Part shown: positions 1-9,331 of the stretch, piece by piece | Layout of the letters: every line of letters starts with the position of its first letter | Position numbering within the stretch: the first letter of the stretch is position 1 | NCBI RefSeq assembly: GCF_000243075.1 | Contig: NC_016745.1 | Location: 3,241,001 to 3,305,000 of the forward strand | DNA: 64,000 nucleotides | Direction: 5' to 3' | Source of the DNA: Oceanimonas sp. GK1 | GTDB lineage: Bacteria; Pseudomonadota; Gammaproteobacteria; Enterobacterales; Aeromonadaceae | Translations under genes and position numbers: made by a program | Notes under the pieces: generated by a model | The model's input: the letters and a program-made list of their open reading frames with translations, nothing else | What the model was told of the DNA's origin: nothing | Databases searched by the model: none

Positions 1-203
1 TAGCAGTTTCATAGCTTCCCCTTCGGGTAGCTGTAAGCTGTCGGCTTTAAGCTGTAAGACAAACACCGAAGGCTGAAGGCACAGCATGGTGCCTGCAGCA
101 TCACTAGCCGCCTGTTACATGGACTCCGGCCTGCGCCGGAGTGACACGGGTTTACAGGCGGCTTCGGGCTGCTTACAGCTGATAGCTTAAAGCTTAAAGC
201 TGT
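1..203. repeat. Nested intergenic palindromes downstream of frmA
   Basis: No gene is seen here. The segment is built from short inverted repeats. The outer arms are related AGCTGTAAG/AGCTTAAAGC runs at about 30-58 and 170-201. Inside them lies a perfect pair GCCGCCTGT (107-115) and ACAGGCGGC (154-162), which encloses a perfect hairpin ACTCCGGC-CTGC-GCCGGAGT (123-142). It lies just 3' of the frmA stop codon, so it may act as a transcript end, but no clear T-tract is present. It resembles the REP-like intergenic palindromes common in gammaproteobacteria. Confidence 0.5.
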
Positions 204-1493
<1,290 letters not shown>

Positions 1494-1553
1494 TTACAGC
1501 CCTCATCGACGATAATGCTCCACAAGGCAAATGATTTTTACCACTGAGTAACA

Positions 1554-2423
1554 ATGACCCACTGGGAAGGCATTAACGAGTTCATCAGTGTAGTGGAAAG
1601 CGAGAGCTTTACCGCCGCCGCCCGCCGCTTGAACGTGTCGGTGGCCCATGTCAGCCGGCGCATCAACCAGCTGGAAAAGCGGCTGGGGGCCAAACTGCTG
1701 TACCGCACCACCCGCAAGCTCAACCTCACCGAGACCGGGCGGCTTTACTATCGCCAGGTACGCCGGGTGCAGGATGAACTGCAGGCCGCCGAAGAGCAGG
1801 TGATGGCGATGGAAGGCAACCCGGCGGGCAAACTGCGCATTACCGCCCCGGTGTATTACGGCGAGCAGTTCCTGGCGCCATTGGTGAATGATTTTCTGCT
1901 GCGCTATCCGGAGCTGAAACTCGACATGGTGCTTACCAATCAGACGGTGGATCTGGTGCAGGACGGTTTTGATCTGGCCATTCGCCTGGGCACCCTGGGC
2001 TCCTCCAGCCTGATGTGCCGCAAGCTGGCCCGGCGCACCCAGTATTTATGTGCCGCCCCCGATTACCTGGCACGCTTCGGCACCCCTCTGCACATTGGGG
2101 AGCTGGCCCGGCACCGCTGTCTGGCCGGCACCGTGGATCACTGGCGCTTTGTGGAGGACGGTCGCCCCCGCGCCTTTCGGCTGCATTCGGGCTGGCACTG
2201 CAACTCGGGGCTGGCATTGAAAGATGCGGCCATCAAGGGGCTGGGCATAGTCCAGCTGCCCGATTACTACGTGACCGACGAGCTGGAGCGAGGCCTGCTG
2301 GTCAGCCTGCTGGACCAATACCGGCTGCCGGACGACGGCGTCTGGGTGGTGTACCCCAACAACCGGCACCTGTCCCCCCGGGTGCGGCTGCTGGTGGATT
2401 ATCTGGTGGAGCAACTGGGCTAG
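1554..2423 (+). CDS. LysR-family transcriptional regulator
   Basis: 289-residue LysR-type regulator. The N-terminal winged helix-turn-helix is clear (about residues 5-62: FISVVESESFTAAARRLNVS, then VSRRINQLEKRLGAKLL). The rest is a substrate-binding effector domain. It belongs to the large group with the DLAIRLG motif. It diverges from frmA with a 225-bp spacer, so regulation of frmA is the likely job; the inducer cannot be read from sequence. Translation starts at the ATG that begins MTHWEGINEF. The stop lies about 40 bp before the next gene on the same strand. Confidence 0.9.
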   Translation: MTHWEGINEFISVVESESFTAAARRLNVSVAHVSRRINQLEKRLGAKLLYRTTRKLNLTETGRLYYRQVRRVQDELQAAEEQVMAMEGNPAGKLRITAPVYYGEQFLAPLVNDFLLRYPELKLDMVLTNQTVDLVQDGFDLAIRLGTLGSSSLMCRKLARRTQYLCAAPDYLARFGTPLHIGELARHRCLAGTVDHWRFVEDGRPRAFRLHSGWHCNSGLALKDAAIKGLGIVQLPDYYVTDELERGLLVSLLDQYRLPDDGVWVVYPNNRHLSPRVRLLVDYLVEQLG

Positions 2424-2465
2424 TGACTAAGCTTGGAGCAGTTTCCCAAGCCAGCGAGCCTTGCC

Positions 2466-3911
2466 ATGACCTCTTCTTCTCTCTATCTCGGCGCCACCCG
2501 CGACCGGCAGCCGGTCACCCTGCACCTGCCCATGGCCAACCGCCATGGGCTGATCACCGGGGCCACCGGCACCGGCAAAACCGTCACCCTGCAACGGCTG
2601 GCGGAGGGCTTTTCCCGCGCCGGCACGCCGGTGTTTGTGGCCGACGTCAAGGGGGATCTGTCGGGCCTGGCGGCCGCCGCCGGCCCCAATGACAAGGTGG
2701 CCGAGCGGCTGGCGCTATTATCCTATTCAGATTACCAGCCGCGCCCGGTGCCCACCCTGCTCTGGGATCTGTTCGGTGAGGCCGGCCACCCGGTACGGGC
2801 CAGCCTGTCGGAGCTGGGGCCGCTGTTGCTGGCCAACATCATGGCGCTGAACGACACCCAAAGCAGCCTGCTGTACGCCTGTTACCGCATCGCCGATGAC
2901 GAGGGCCTGCTGTTGCTGGATCTCAAGGACTTGCGCGCCCTGCTGGGCTGGGTAATGGAAAACGGCAAGGCGCTGGGCCCGCGCTACGGCCATCTGCCCA
3001 CCAACAGCCTGGCGGCGATTCAGCGCCGCCTGCTGGTACTGGAGCAGGAAGGGGCCGGGCACTTTTTTGGCGAGCCGTCGCTGCAGCTGCCGGATCTAAT
3101 GCAACGGGATTTTTCCGGCCAGGGGGTGGTCAGCATTCTCGATGCCCGCCGGCTGATGCAAAGCCCGCGCCTCTACGCCAGCCTGCTGCTGTGGTTGCTG
3201 AGCGAGCTGTTTGAAAACCTGCCGGAGCGGGGCGATGGCGAGCGGCCCGAGCTGGTGTTCTTCTTTGATGAAGCCCACCTGCTGTTCGACACCGCCCCCC
3301 AGTCCCTGCTCGACAAGGTGGAGCAGCTGGTGCGGCTGATCCGCTCCAAGGGCGTGGGCGTGTATTTCATTACCCAGAGCCCGCAGGACATTCCCGAGGC
3401 GGTGCTGGGCCAGCTCGGCAACCGCATTCAGCACGCCCTGCGCGCCTTTACCCCCAAGGACGAACAGGCGGTGCGTACGGCGGCCCGCACCTTCAGGGCC
3501 AACCCGGCCTTTGATACCCTGGCCGCCATTACGCAGTTGGGAGTGGGCGAGACCCTGGTCTCGGTGCTGGATGAAAAGGGTACGCCCACCATGGTGGAGC
3601 AGACCCTGATCTGCCCGCCGGAATCCCGCATCGGTCCCTTGAGTGAGGACGAGCGCCGGCTCAGGCGGCAGCAGTCGCCCCTGGCCGGACGCTATGAGCA
3701 AACACTGGATCGGGACTCGGCCTTTGAAATGCTGGCGCGGCGGCTGGAAACCGCCCGGAGCGAGCCGCCGTCACAGCGTCCGGCACCGGCCAGGCGGCAA
3801 ACCGACTCCCTGCTGGAAAGCATGGCCAAGAGCGCCCTGCGCAGCATGAGCAGCCAGATCGGCCGGCGGCTGGCGCGCGGCTTGCTGGGATCCCTGCTGG
3901 GCGGTAAATAG
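2466..3911 (+). CDS. HerA-like ATPase, DUF853 (YjgR family)
   Basis: P-loop ATPase of the YjgR/DUF853 family, related to HerA/FtsK-type helicases. The cellular role is not established. The Walker A motif GATGTGKT follows a conserved MANRHGLIT leader near the N-terminus, and the Walker B region is ELVFFFDEAHLLF near the middle. An arginine-rich C-terminal tail (SQIGRRLARGLLGSLLGG) is typical of the family. I chose the ATG at 2466 (481 residues), which fits the family N-terminus; an upstream TTG at 2433 would add 11 residues. It follows the LysR gene closely on the same strand and may be cotranscribed. Confidence 0.88.
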   Translation: MTSSSLYLGATRDRQPVTLHLPMANRHGLITGATGTGKTVTLQRLAEGFSRAGTPVFVADVKGDLSGLAAAAGPNDKVAERLALLSYSDYQPRPVPTLLWDLFGEAGHPVRASLSELGPLLLANIMALNDTQSSLLYACYRIADDEGLLLLDLKDLRALLGWVMENGKALGPRYGHLPTNSLAAIQRRLLVLEQEGAGHFFGEPSLQLPDLMQRDFSGQGVVSILDARRLMQSPRLYASLLLWLLSELFENLPERGDGERPELVFFFDEAHLLFDTAPQSLLDKVEQLVRLIRSKGVGVYFITQSPQDIPEAVLGQLGNRIQHALRAFTPKDEQAVRTAARTFRANPAFDTLAAITQLGVGETLVSVLDEKGTPTMVEQTLICPPESRIGPLSEDERRLRRQQSPLAGRYEQTLDRDSAFEMLARRLETARSEPPSQRPAPARRQTDSLLESMAKSALRSMSSQIGRRLARGLLGSLLGGK

Positions 3912-3925
3912 AGGAAAATCACGGC

Positions 3926-3950
3926 ACGCGCGGGCAGGACGCCCGCGCGT
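3926..3950. terminator. GC-rich hairpin between convergent genes
   Basis: A perfect 10-bp stem, ACGCGCGGGC-AGGAC-GCCCGCGCGT, sits in the 57-bp gap between the convergent yjgR-like and bacterioferritin genes. It has no strong T-tract in either direction, so a terminator role is inferred from position. Confidence 0.5.
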
Positions 3951-3968
3951 GAGAACGGAATTGCTGAC

Positions 3969-4436
3969 TTACATCTGCGACTGCAGGTAGTTGGGCAGGC
4001 CGATGCGCTGAATAAGGCCCAGCTGCTGCTCCAGCCAGTGGGTGTGGTCGTTTTCGGTGTCTGCCAGCAGCACCTGCAGCATGTCGCGGGTCTGGTAGTC
4101 CTGCTCCTGTTCACACAGGGCCATGACCTTGCGCAGATCTTCAATGACCTTGTACTCCAGGTTCAGATCGCTCTGCAGCATGGCGGGAACGTCCTTGCCG
4201 ATGTTGAGCGGAACCCGGGTCACCATGTCGGGGGTGCCTTCCAGAAACAGAATGCGCTCAATCAGCTTGGAGGCATGACCCTTTTCGTCTTCAAACTCGT
4301 GGTCGATGCGTTCAAACAGCTTGGTCAGACCCCAGTCTTCATACATGCGGGAATGGATAAAATACTGATCCATCGCGCTCAGCTCGCCGGCCAACAGCTC
4401 GTTCAGTGCGGCAATGATTTGCTGATTACCTTTCAT
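3969..4436 (-). CDS. bfr: Bacterioferritin, ferroxidase-type subunit lacking the haem methionine
   Basis: 155-residue four-helix iron-storage subunit. In E. coli Bfr numbering the ferroxidase ligands E18, Y25, E51, H54 and E94 are all present, and the last E-x-x-H pair is kept in DTENDH. Position 52, the haem-ligating methionine of Bfr, is lysine (DEKGH). The subunit should therefore oxidise iron but not bind haem through Met52. It lies 12 bp downstream of a second bacterioferritin gene with the opposite pattern, so the two probably assemble into a mixed 24-mer, as known for two-subunit bacterioferritins of Pseudomonas putida and Neisseria. Confidence 0.93.
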   Translation of the reverse strand: MKGNQQIIAALNELLAGELSAMDQYFIHSRMYEDWGLTKLFERIDHEFEDEKGHASKLIERILFLEGTPDMVTRVPLNIGKDVPAMLQSDLNLEYKVIEDLRKVMALCEQEQDYQTRDMLQVLLADTENDHTHWLEQQLGLIQRIGLPNYLQSQM

Positions 4437-4448
4437 TGTTCTGCTCCC

Positions 4449-4913
4449 TTACAGTTGTGACTGCTGGTAATTCTCAAGGCCAATTTTACCGATAAGGTCA
4501 AGCTGGGTATCGATCCAGTCCAGGTGCCCTTCCTCGTATTCTTCCAGTTCGCACAGCAGCTCGCGGGACACGTAATCCTGTACCGACTCACAGTAGGCGA
4601 TGGCTTCTTTCAGCACCTGCAACTGCTCTTCCACCTGCTGGCGGTCACAGCCCAGCATTTCCTCGGTGTTTTCACCAATACGCAACCGGTTGAGGTGCTG
4701 CAGGTTGGGCAGACCTTCGAGGAACAGAATGCGCTCGATCAGCTCATCGGCCTGTTTCATGTCCTTGATGGACTTCTTGTATTCCCGCTCGTTGAGCTGT
4801 CCGAGCCCCCAGTTCTTGAACATGCGGGCATGCAGGAAATACTGGTTGATGGAGGTCAGCTCAATGCTGAGCACCTGGTTCAGGTACTCGATGACTTTCT
4901 TGTCGCCTTTCAT
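4449..4913 (-). CDS. bfr: Bacterioferritin, haem-type subunit with degraded ferroxidase site
   Basis: 154-residue bacterioferritin, first gene of the bfr pair. The start [12 protein letters not shown] aligns with E. coli Bfr. Haem ligand Met52 is present (IKDMKQ). Ferroxidase ligands are degraded: E51 is Asp, H54 is Gln, and position 94 is Val with Glu next to it. E18, Y25 and the EEGH pair remain. This complements the downstream subunit, which keeps ferroxidase residues and lacks Met52. The 5' flank is AT-rich (about 4970-5000) and probably carries the promoter; I could not identify a convincing Fur box. Confidence 0.93.
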   Translation of the reverse strand: MKGDKKVIEYLNQVLSIELTSINQYFLHARMFKNWGLGQLNEREYKKSIKDMKQADELIERILFLEGLPNLQHLNRLRIGENTEEMLGCDRQQVEEQLQVLKEAIAYCESVQDYVSRELLCELEEYEEGHLDWIDTQLDLIGKIGLENYQQSQL

Positions 4914-5095
4914 AACCCTCTTCTCCCCTTGAGACGTCAGCCATAAGGATAGACGTCACGGTCTATTTAATCAAACCAAAATAAAATATAAGCGTATGAT
5001 TTTATTGGGTTTTACTAGAAACAAGAACGAGTGGCATTTACCCTCACAGTCAGTGGCCGGCACCTCCACGGACCACGGCCACTCACTGCTCGGGC

Positions 5096-6880
5096 TCAGC
5101 TGGCCTCCGCTATCTCGCCCGTCTGCACCCGCCATTGGGCGGCATACTGTCCGTTCCGGGCAAGCAGCTCGGCATGATTCCCCTGCTCTACAATCCGGCC
5201 CCGTTCCATCACCACGATGTTGTGGGCCTGGACCACGGTCGACAACCGGTGAGCGATCACGATCAGGGTACGATCCCTGGCGATATGGCGCAGCGAGCGC
5301 TGAATGGCAGCTTCGGTTTCATTGTCGACGGCGCTGGTGGCCTCGTCCAGGATCAGCACCGGCGGATCCTTGAGCAGCGCCCGGGCCAGTGACAGCCGCT
5401 GGCGCTGGCCGCCCGACAGCCGTACTCCCCGCTCTCCGACCTGGGTATCGAGCCCTTGGGGCAGGCGCTCGATGAACTCCCAGGCTTCCGCCTGCCGGGC
5501 CGCCGCCACGATGTCGGCTTCGCAGGCGTCGGGCCTGCCGTAGGCGATGTTGTCGCGGATGCTGCCCTCAAACAGATACACATCCTGGCTCACCAGGCCG
5601 ATGTTGCCCCGCAGCGACGACAGTGCCAGTTGCTGAATGGGCGTTTCATCCAGATAAATCGTTCCCTGCTGAGGCTGGTAGAAACGCAACAACAGCTTGA
5701 TCAGGGTCGACTTGCCCGAGCCGGTGGCGCCCACCAGTCCCAGGGTGGTGCCCGCCGGCACCTGCAGACTGACATCATCCACCCCCGCCGCGCCGGCACC
5801 GTAATGAAAGCCCAGGTTTTCAAAGCGCAGTTCGCCACGCACCGGCGCCGCCAGCGCCTTGCCGGTGTCCTGGCCGGAGACCGGTTCATTGAGCACATCC
5901 AGAATGCGCCGAGTGCTGGCCATGGCCCGCTCAAACAGATCGATCACCTGGGCCAGGCCGGTGAGCGGCCACAACAGCCGCTGGGTAAGAAAAACCAGCA
6001 CGCCGTAAGCGCCCACATTGAGGGAGCCGTCCAGGGTTTTCAGGCCTCCCAGAATGAAGGTGGCCAGAAACCCCACCAGAATGGCCATGCGGATCACCGG
6101 GATAAAGGCAGAGCTGATACGAATGGCGCGACGGTTGGCCTCCACATAGGCTTCGCTGCCGGCACGCAGGCGCTCGCTTTCCCGCGCTTCGGCGGTAAAA
6201 CTCTTGATGGTGGCAATGCCGTTCAGGTTGTTGGACAGCCGCCCGGCCAGCTCACCGACCCGTTCGCGCACCTCGGTATAAACCGGGCCCGCCTTGCGCT
6301 GAAAGTAAAAGGCTCCCCAGATGATCAGGGGGATGGGCGTAAAGGCCAGCAGGGCTATCTGGGGCGAGAGCACCATAAATACCGCCCCTACCGCCACCAC
6401 GGTGACGAACACCTGGATCAGGCTGTTGGCGCCGCCGTCCAGAAAGCGCTCCAGCTGGTTGACATCGTCATTGAGGATGGAGACCAGCCGCCCCGAACTC
6501 TGTCGTTCAAAGAACCCCATATCGAGCCGTTGCAGGTGGTCGTAGGCGTCCTGCCGCAAGTCCGACTGCAACCGCTGGGCCAGGTTGCGCCACAGGATCT
6601 GGTAAAGATATTCAAACAGTGACTCGCCGGCCCAGATCAGAAAGGTCAGGGCGCCCAGCACCAGGATCTGCTCCTTGGGCGTGACAAACCCCAGCCGGGC
6701 CACAAAGCTCTGCTCCTGGTTCACCACCACATCAATGGCGATACCGATCAGTATTTCGGGCGCGATGTCGAACAGTTTATTGATAATCGAGCAGCTGACC
6801 GCCGCCACGATGCGCCGGCGATAACCACCGGCGTAACGCAGCAGTCTGGCCAGTGCCTGAAAGCTGGATGAGGAAGACAT
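5096..6880 (-). CDS. ABC transporter, fused permease and ATP-binding protein
   Basis: 594-residue half-transporter of the exporter type: an N-terminal transmembrane domain (about 1-320) followed by a nucleotide-binding domain. Seen in the latter are Walker A GATGSGKST, the signature LSGGQRQR, Walker B LILDEA and the switch histidine IAHRL. It should work as a homodimer in the inner membrane. The substrate is not readable; it resembles MsbA/multidrug-like exporters. The ATG at 6880 is preferred because AGGGG lies 5 bases upstream; a longer frame to 6925 adds a hydrophobic 15-residue extension without support. A single-gene unit. Confidence 0.92.
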   Translation of the reverse strand: MSSSSSFQALARLLRYAGGYRRRIVAAVSCSIINKLFDIAPEILIGIAIDVVVNQEQSFVARLGFVTPKEQILVLGALTFLIWAGESLFEYLYQILWRNLAQRLQSDLRQDAYDHLQRLDMGFFERQSSGRLVSILNDDVNQLERFLDGGANSLIQVFVTVVAVGAVFMVLSPQIALLAFTPIPLIIWGAFYFQRKAGPVYTEVRERVGELAGRLSNNLNGIATIKSFTAEARESERLRAGSEAYVEANRRAIRISSAFIPVIRMAILVGFLATFILGGLKTLDGSLNVGAYGVLVFLTQRLLWPLTGLAQVIDLFERAMASTRRILDVLNEPVSGQDTGKALAAPVRGELRFENLGFHYGAGAAGVDDVSLQVPAGTTLGLVGATGSGKSTLIKLLLRFYQPQQGTIYLDETPIQQLALSSLRGNIGLVSQDVYLFEGSIRDNIAYGRPDACEADIVAAARQAEAWEFIERLPQGLDTQVGERGVRLSGGQRQRLSLARALLKDPPVLILDEATSAVDNETEAAIQRSLRHIARDRTLIVIAHRLSTVVQAHNIVVMERGRIVEQGNHAELLARNGQYAAQWRVQTGEIAEAS

Positions 6881-6963
6881 AAAAACCCCTGGCTGCAGAA
6901 AAAAGCCAAGGGTACTCAATGACACCCGTTTAAGAAAGCGAATCGTTATCGTTTTGCCGTTTG

Positions 6964-8127
6964 TTATTCAATCCAGATGGGGTTGGAGTAGGCCCGCTTG
7001 CCGTCGCGATCTTCCACCACCCACTGCATCCAGGTATGGTTGGGCGGCACCGGCACTCCGGTTCTAAACCACTTGGCGCCGTTGATTTTCCAGCCGGCGA
7101 CCTGCTTGCCATCCAGCCACACTTCGGCCCGGGCCAGGCCCACCTCGGAGCGGAATTCCACCTGGCTTTCGCTGAAGGGCTTGGCGACACCGCCAAAGTT
7201 GGTGGTCACCGGATAAACCTGGGGGCCAAAACTCAGAAAGCTGTGGCCCTTGCCGGCAGCGCTGGCGTAGTCGGCACTCAGCCGGCCGTTGGGAGTGTAG
7301 GCGTAGAGCTTGCCGCTTTCGCCTCCCAGATACACCTTTTCGCCCTTGCTCCAGCGCTGGCGCAGTTCCCTGAGCCGGGCCTCAAACCCATCGGTCACCG
7401 GTCTCAGCTCCAGCAGGGCCAGCTCGGCCTGCCCCTGGCCGGCATAGAGCGGCTTATCGGCGCTCAGGGCGCCAAGAGAGCCGGCGCTGAGCCAGGCGCT
7501 GACGTCACCGCCCTTGCGGGGCTGGCGCAGATCATCACTGCTATACAGCATGCCCAGCTCGTTTTGCAGCCGGGCGGCGGTCCAGTGGGCCTGCACCATG
7601 TTGGGCATGTCGTTGTAATTGCGGGTTACCGGCGCCGTCAGGGGATTGCGCTGCAGCCGGTAGCCGGCCAGGCGAGATTCCCCCTGGGGCAGGGTGCTGG
7701 AAAGACGAATGCCGGCATCATCCCGGTTCACCTCGTAGCGACTGACCAGCGGCTGGCCCTTCCAGCGCCGCTCCAGCTCAATGACCAGCCGGCTGTCGCT
7801 TTGCTCCACCACCTCGATACGGGCCGAAGAGAGCTCACCCTCGCCGGGCACCACGTCCAGATGCTGCACCAGATCCGGCCCGTAGCGGCCCTGGTCGACC
7901 AAAGACAAATCCACCAGAGCGCCGCTGTCGGCACTGATGGCAAAGGCAAAGTGCGGTGTGCGCACCGTGATGTCTTCCTCGCCGCCGGCGTTGCCGCCCT
8001 CGATAAAGGTGGGACCACGGGTCACCTCCAGGGTCGCGGCGGCCATGCCGGCATCACCGCCCTTGGAGGCACAGGCAGAAAGGACCAGGGCGGCCAGCAG
8101 GGTCAGCCCGGTTTGATAAAAGCGCAT
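6964..8127 (-). CDS. Putative lipoprotein of unknown function
   Basis: 387-residue exported protein. A signal sequence with lipobox LSAC (Cys19) predicts lipid anchoring. No aspartate follows the cysteine, so outer-membrane sorting is plausible. The body is beta-rich. The segment ITVRTPHFAFAISADSGAL loosely recalls the periplasmic beta-sandwich (P1) domain of YidC, but no YidC membrane domain follows. The C-terminus ends in YSNPIWIE, a motif seen at the end of some phosphoesterase-associated Ig-like domains. I do not recognise the family and assign no function. It stands alone between the ABC exporter and the SpoIIAA-like gene, all on the same strand. Confidence 0.72.
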   Translation of the reverse strand: MRFYQTGLTLLAALVLSACASKGGDAGMAAATLEVTRGPTFIEGGNAGGEEDITVRTPHFAFAISADSGALVDLSLVDQGRYGPDLVQHLDVVPGEGELSSARIEVVEQSDSRLVIELERRWKGQPLVSRYEVNRDDAGIRLSSTLPQGESRLAGYRLQRNPLTAPVTRNYNDMPNMVQAHWTAARLQNELGMLYSSDDLRQPRKGGDVSAWLSAGSLGALSADKPLYAGQGQAELALLELRPVTDGFEARLRELRQRWSKGEKVYLGGESGKLYAYTPNGRLSADYASAAGKGHSFLSFGPQVYPVTTNFGGVAKPFSESQVEFRSEVGLARAEVWLDGKQVAGWKINGAKWFRTGVPVPPNHTWMQWVVEDRDGKRAYSNPIWIE

Positions 8128-8286
8128 ATTGAAAACCCCGAAAAATAAAAAACGCCATGAATTCTGACAGCTTGCGGCCCAATCTCAAGAGGAGGCGCAG
8201 GCTCTTTCCCGCACAACAGCGACGGCGTGCTGCGCCACCTGAACCCCAGCGCCCGGCGCCGGCGCCGAATGCGACCAAAACGGTCG

Positions 8287-8679
8287 TCAGGGTGCTTCAG
8301 CGTCAAGCCAGGCTTCGGCCTCACTCCGGCTTTCAAAGTACTGCACCTGGCTGCCCAGCATAAACCAGTCCACCAGGGTGGCCATGATCTTTTCCTTGAG
8401 GTTGCAGCCCACAATGGCCAGCCGGCTGAAGTCGTCACCGTGCTGTTGGGTAAAGCGGATCTCTTCCCAGAAGGCCCGGGCTTCCCAGCCACTGAAGCCG
8501 GTAAGATCCACCAGGGCGAGAATGCGCGGCTGATCCATGGCGGCCAGCTCCTGCTCCAGCCGCTGCTCCATGTCCCGGAAATCGTCATAGGCAATGTCGC
8601 CAAAAATACGCAGGTGCAGGCGCAGGGTGTGATCGTCCTGCCGCGTCATCTCCACTTCCATTCCATGTGCATTGAGCAT
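8287..8679 (-). CDS. SpoIIAA-like (STAS fold) protein, DUF3478 type
   Basis: 130-residue cytoplasmic protein with the SpoIIAA-like pattern: an N-terminal strand region, then RILALVDLTGFSGW, then LAIVGCNLKEKIMATLVDW and a C-terminal FESRSEAEAWL. Such proteins are stand-alone STAS-fold domains, often tied to membranes or stress, with no established biochemical role. The family typically has 115-130 residues, so it appears complete. The gene is monocistronic or follows the MarR gene by 75 bp on the same strand. Confidence 0.8.
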   Translation of the reverse strand: MLNAHGMEVEMTRQDDHTLRLHLRIFGDIAYDDFRDMEQRLEQELAAMDQPRILALVDLTGFSGWEARAFWEEIRFTQQHGDDFSRLAIVGCNLKEKIMATLVDWFMLGSQVQYFESRSEAEAWLDAEAP

Positions 8680-8754
8680 GGCCGTCTCCTTGAACGAGTG
8701 AGTGTGGCTGTAAGTATAGAGCCGCCTCGCCCACTCTCACCGACACGACCGTCG

Positions 8755-9201
8755 TCACATGTGATCCAGCTGGTCCAGCAACTGATTGAGGTGATTGAGC
8801 AGGGAGCTGGCATCCCCATTGGCCAGCCCCTGGGCCAGCCGGGATTCCCACTCCAGCACTCTGGGGACCATGCGCCGGTACAAGGCCTTGCCGTTCTGGG
8901 TCAGGGCAATGCGGGCGGCGCGCTGATCCCGCAGGCTGGGAGTACGCCGGATCATTCCCTTGGCTTCCAGCCCCTGCAATGCCCGGGACACTTTGACCTT
9001 GTCCATGCAGGTGAGCTCCGCCAGCTCCCGGGCGATGCGGGTTTCCCCCTGCCCCAGCACCGCCAGCAACCGCCACTCCGGCCGGGTGATACCGAACTCC
9101 TTGCGGTAAAACACCGCCAGCTCGCTGCTCACCCGCTCGGCCACCTGCATCAGTTTGTAGGGCAAGAAACGCTCCAGCTCAAAGTCGTCCCTGTCATTCA
9201 T
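8755..9201 (-). CDS. MarR-family regulator, probable repressor of the homogentisate operon
   Basis: 148-residue winged-helix regulator. The central DNA-binding region runs from TRPEWRLLAVLGQG through LAELTCMDKVKVSRALQGLE to the wing RRTPSLRDQRAARIALT. It diverges from hmgA with a 130-bp spacer, so control of homogentisate catabolism is the obvious inference. The start at 9201 has AGGAG 7 bases upstream; a longer frame to 9246 is less likely. The effector cannot be stated from sequence, although homogentisate or a related aromatic acid would fit. Confidence 0.88.
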   Translation of the reverse strand: MNDRDDFELERFLPYKLMQVAERVSSELAVFYRKEFGITRPEWRLLAVLGQGETRIARELAELTCMDKVKVSRALQGLEAKGMIRRTPSLRDQRAARIALTQNGKALYRRMVPRVLEWESRLAQGLANGDASSLLNHLNQLLDQLDHM

Positions 9202-9234
9202 CTGTGACTCCTGTCGGTCTTCCGTGAAGAGGCC

Positions 9235-9248
9235 AAGTGTAACCACTT
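9235..9248. promoter_or_regulatory. Candidate operator in the marR/hmgA spacer
   Basis: A perfect short palindrome, AAGTG-TAAC-CACTT, lies 33 bases upstream of the MarR start and about 84 bases before hmgA. MarR proteins bind short inverted repeats in divergent spacers, which makes this a reasonable operator candidate. It is only 5 bp per arm, so chance occurrence is possible. Confidence 0.3.
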
Positions 9249-9331
9249 TCCCCGGCCGCTTTAAGGGGACACCATAATACGGTGAGGGGAACTATAGTGA
9301 TTAAGGCATTCATCGACGCCGGAGGCTCAGC

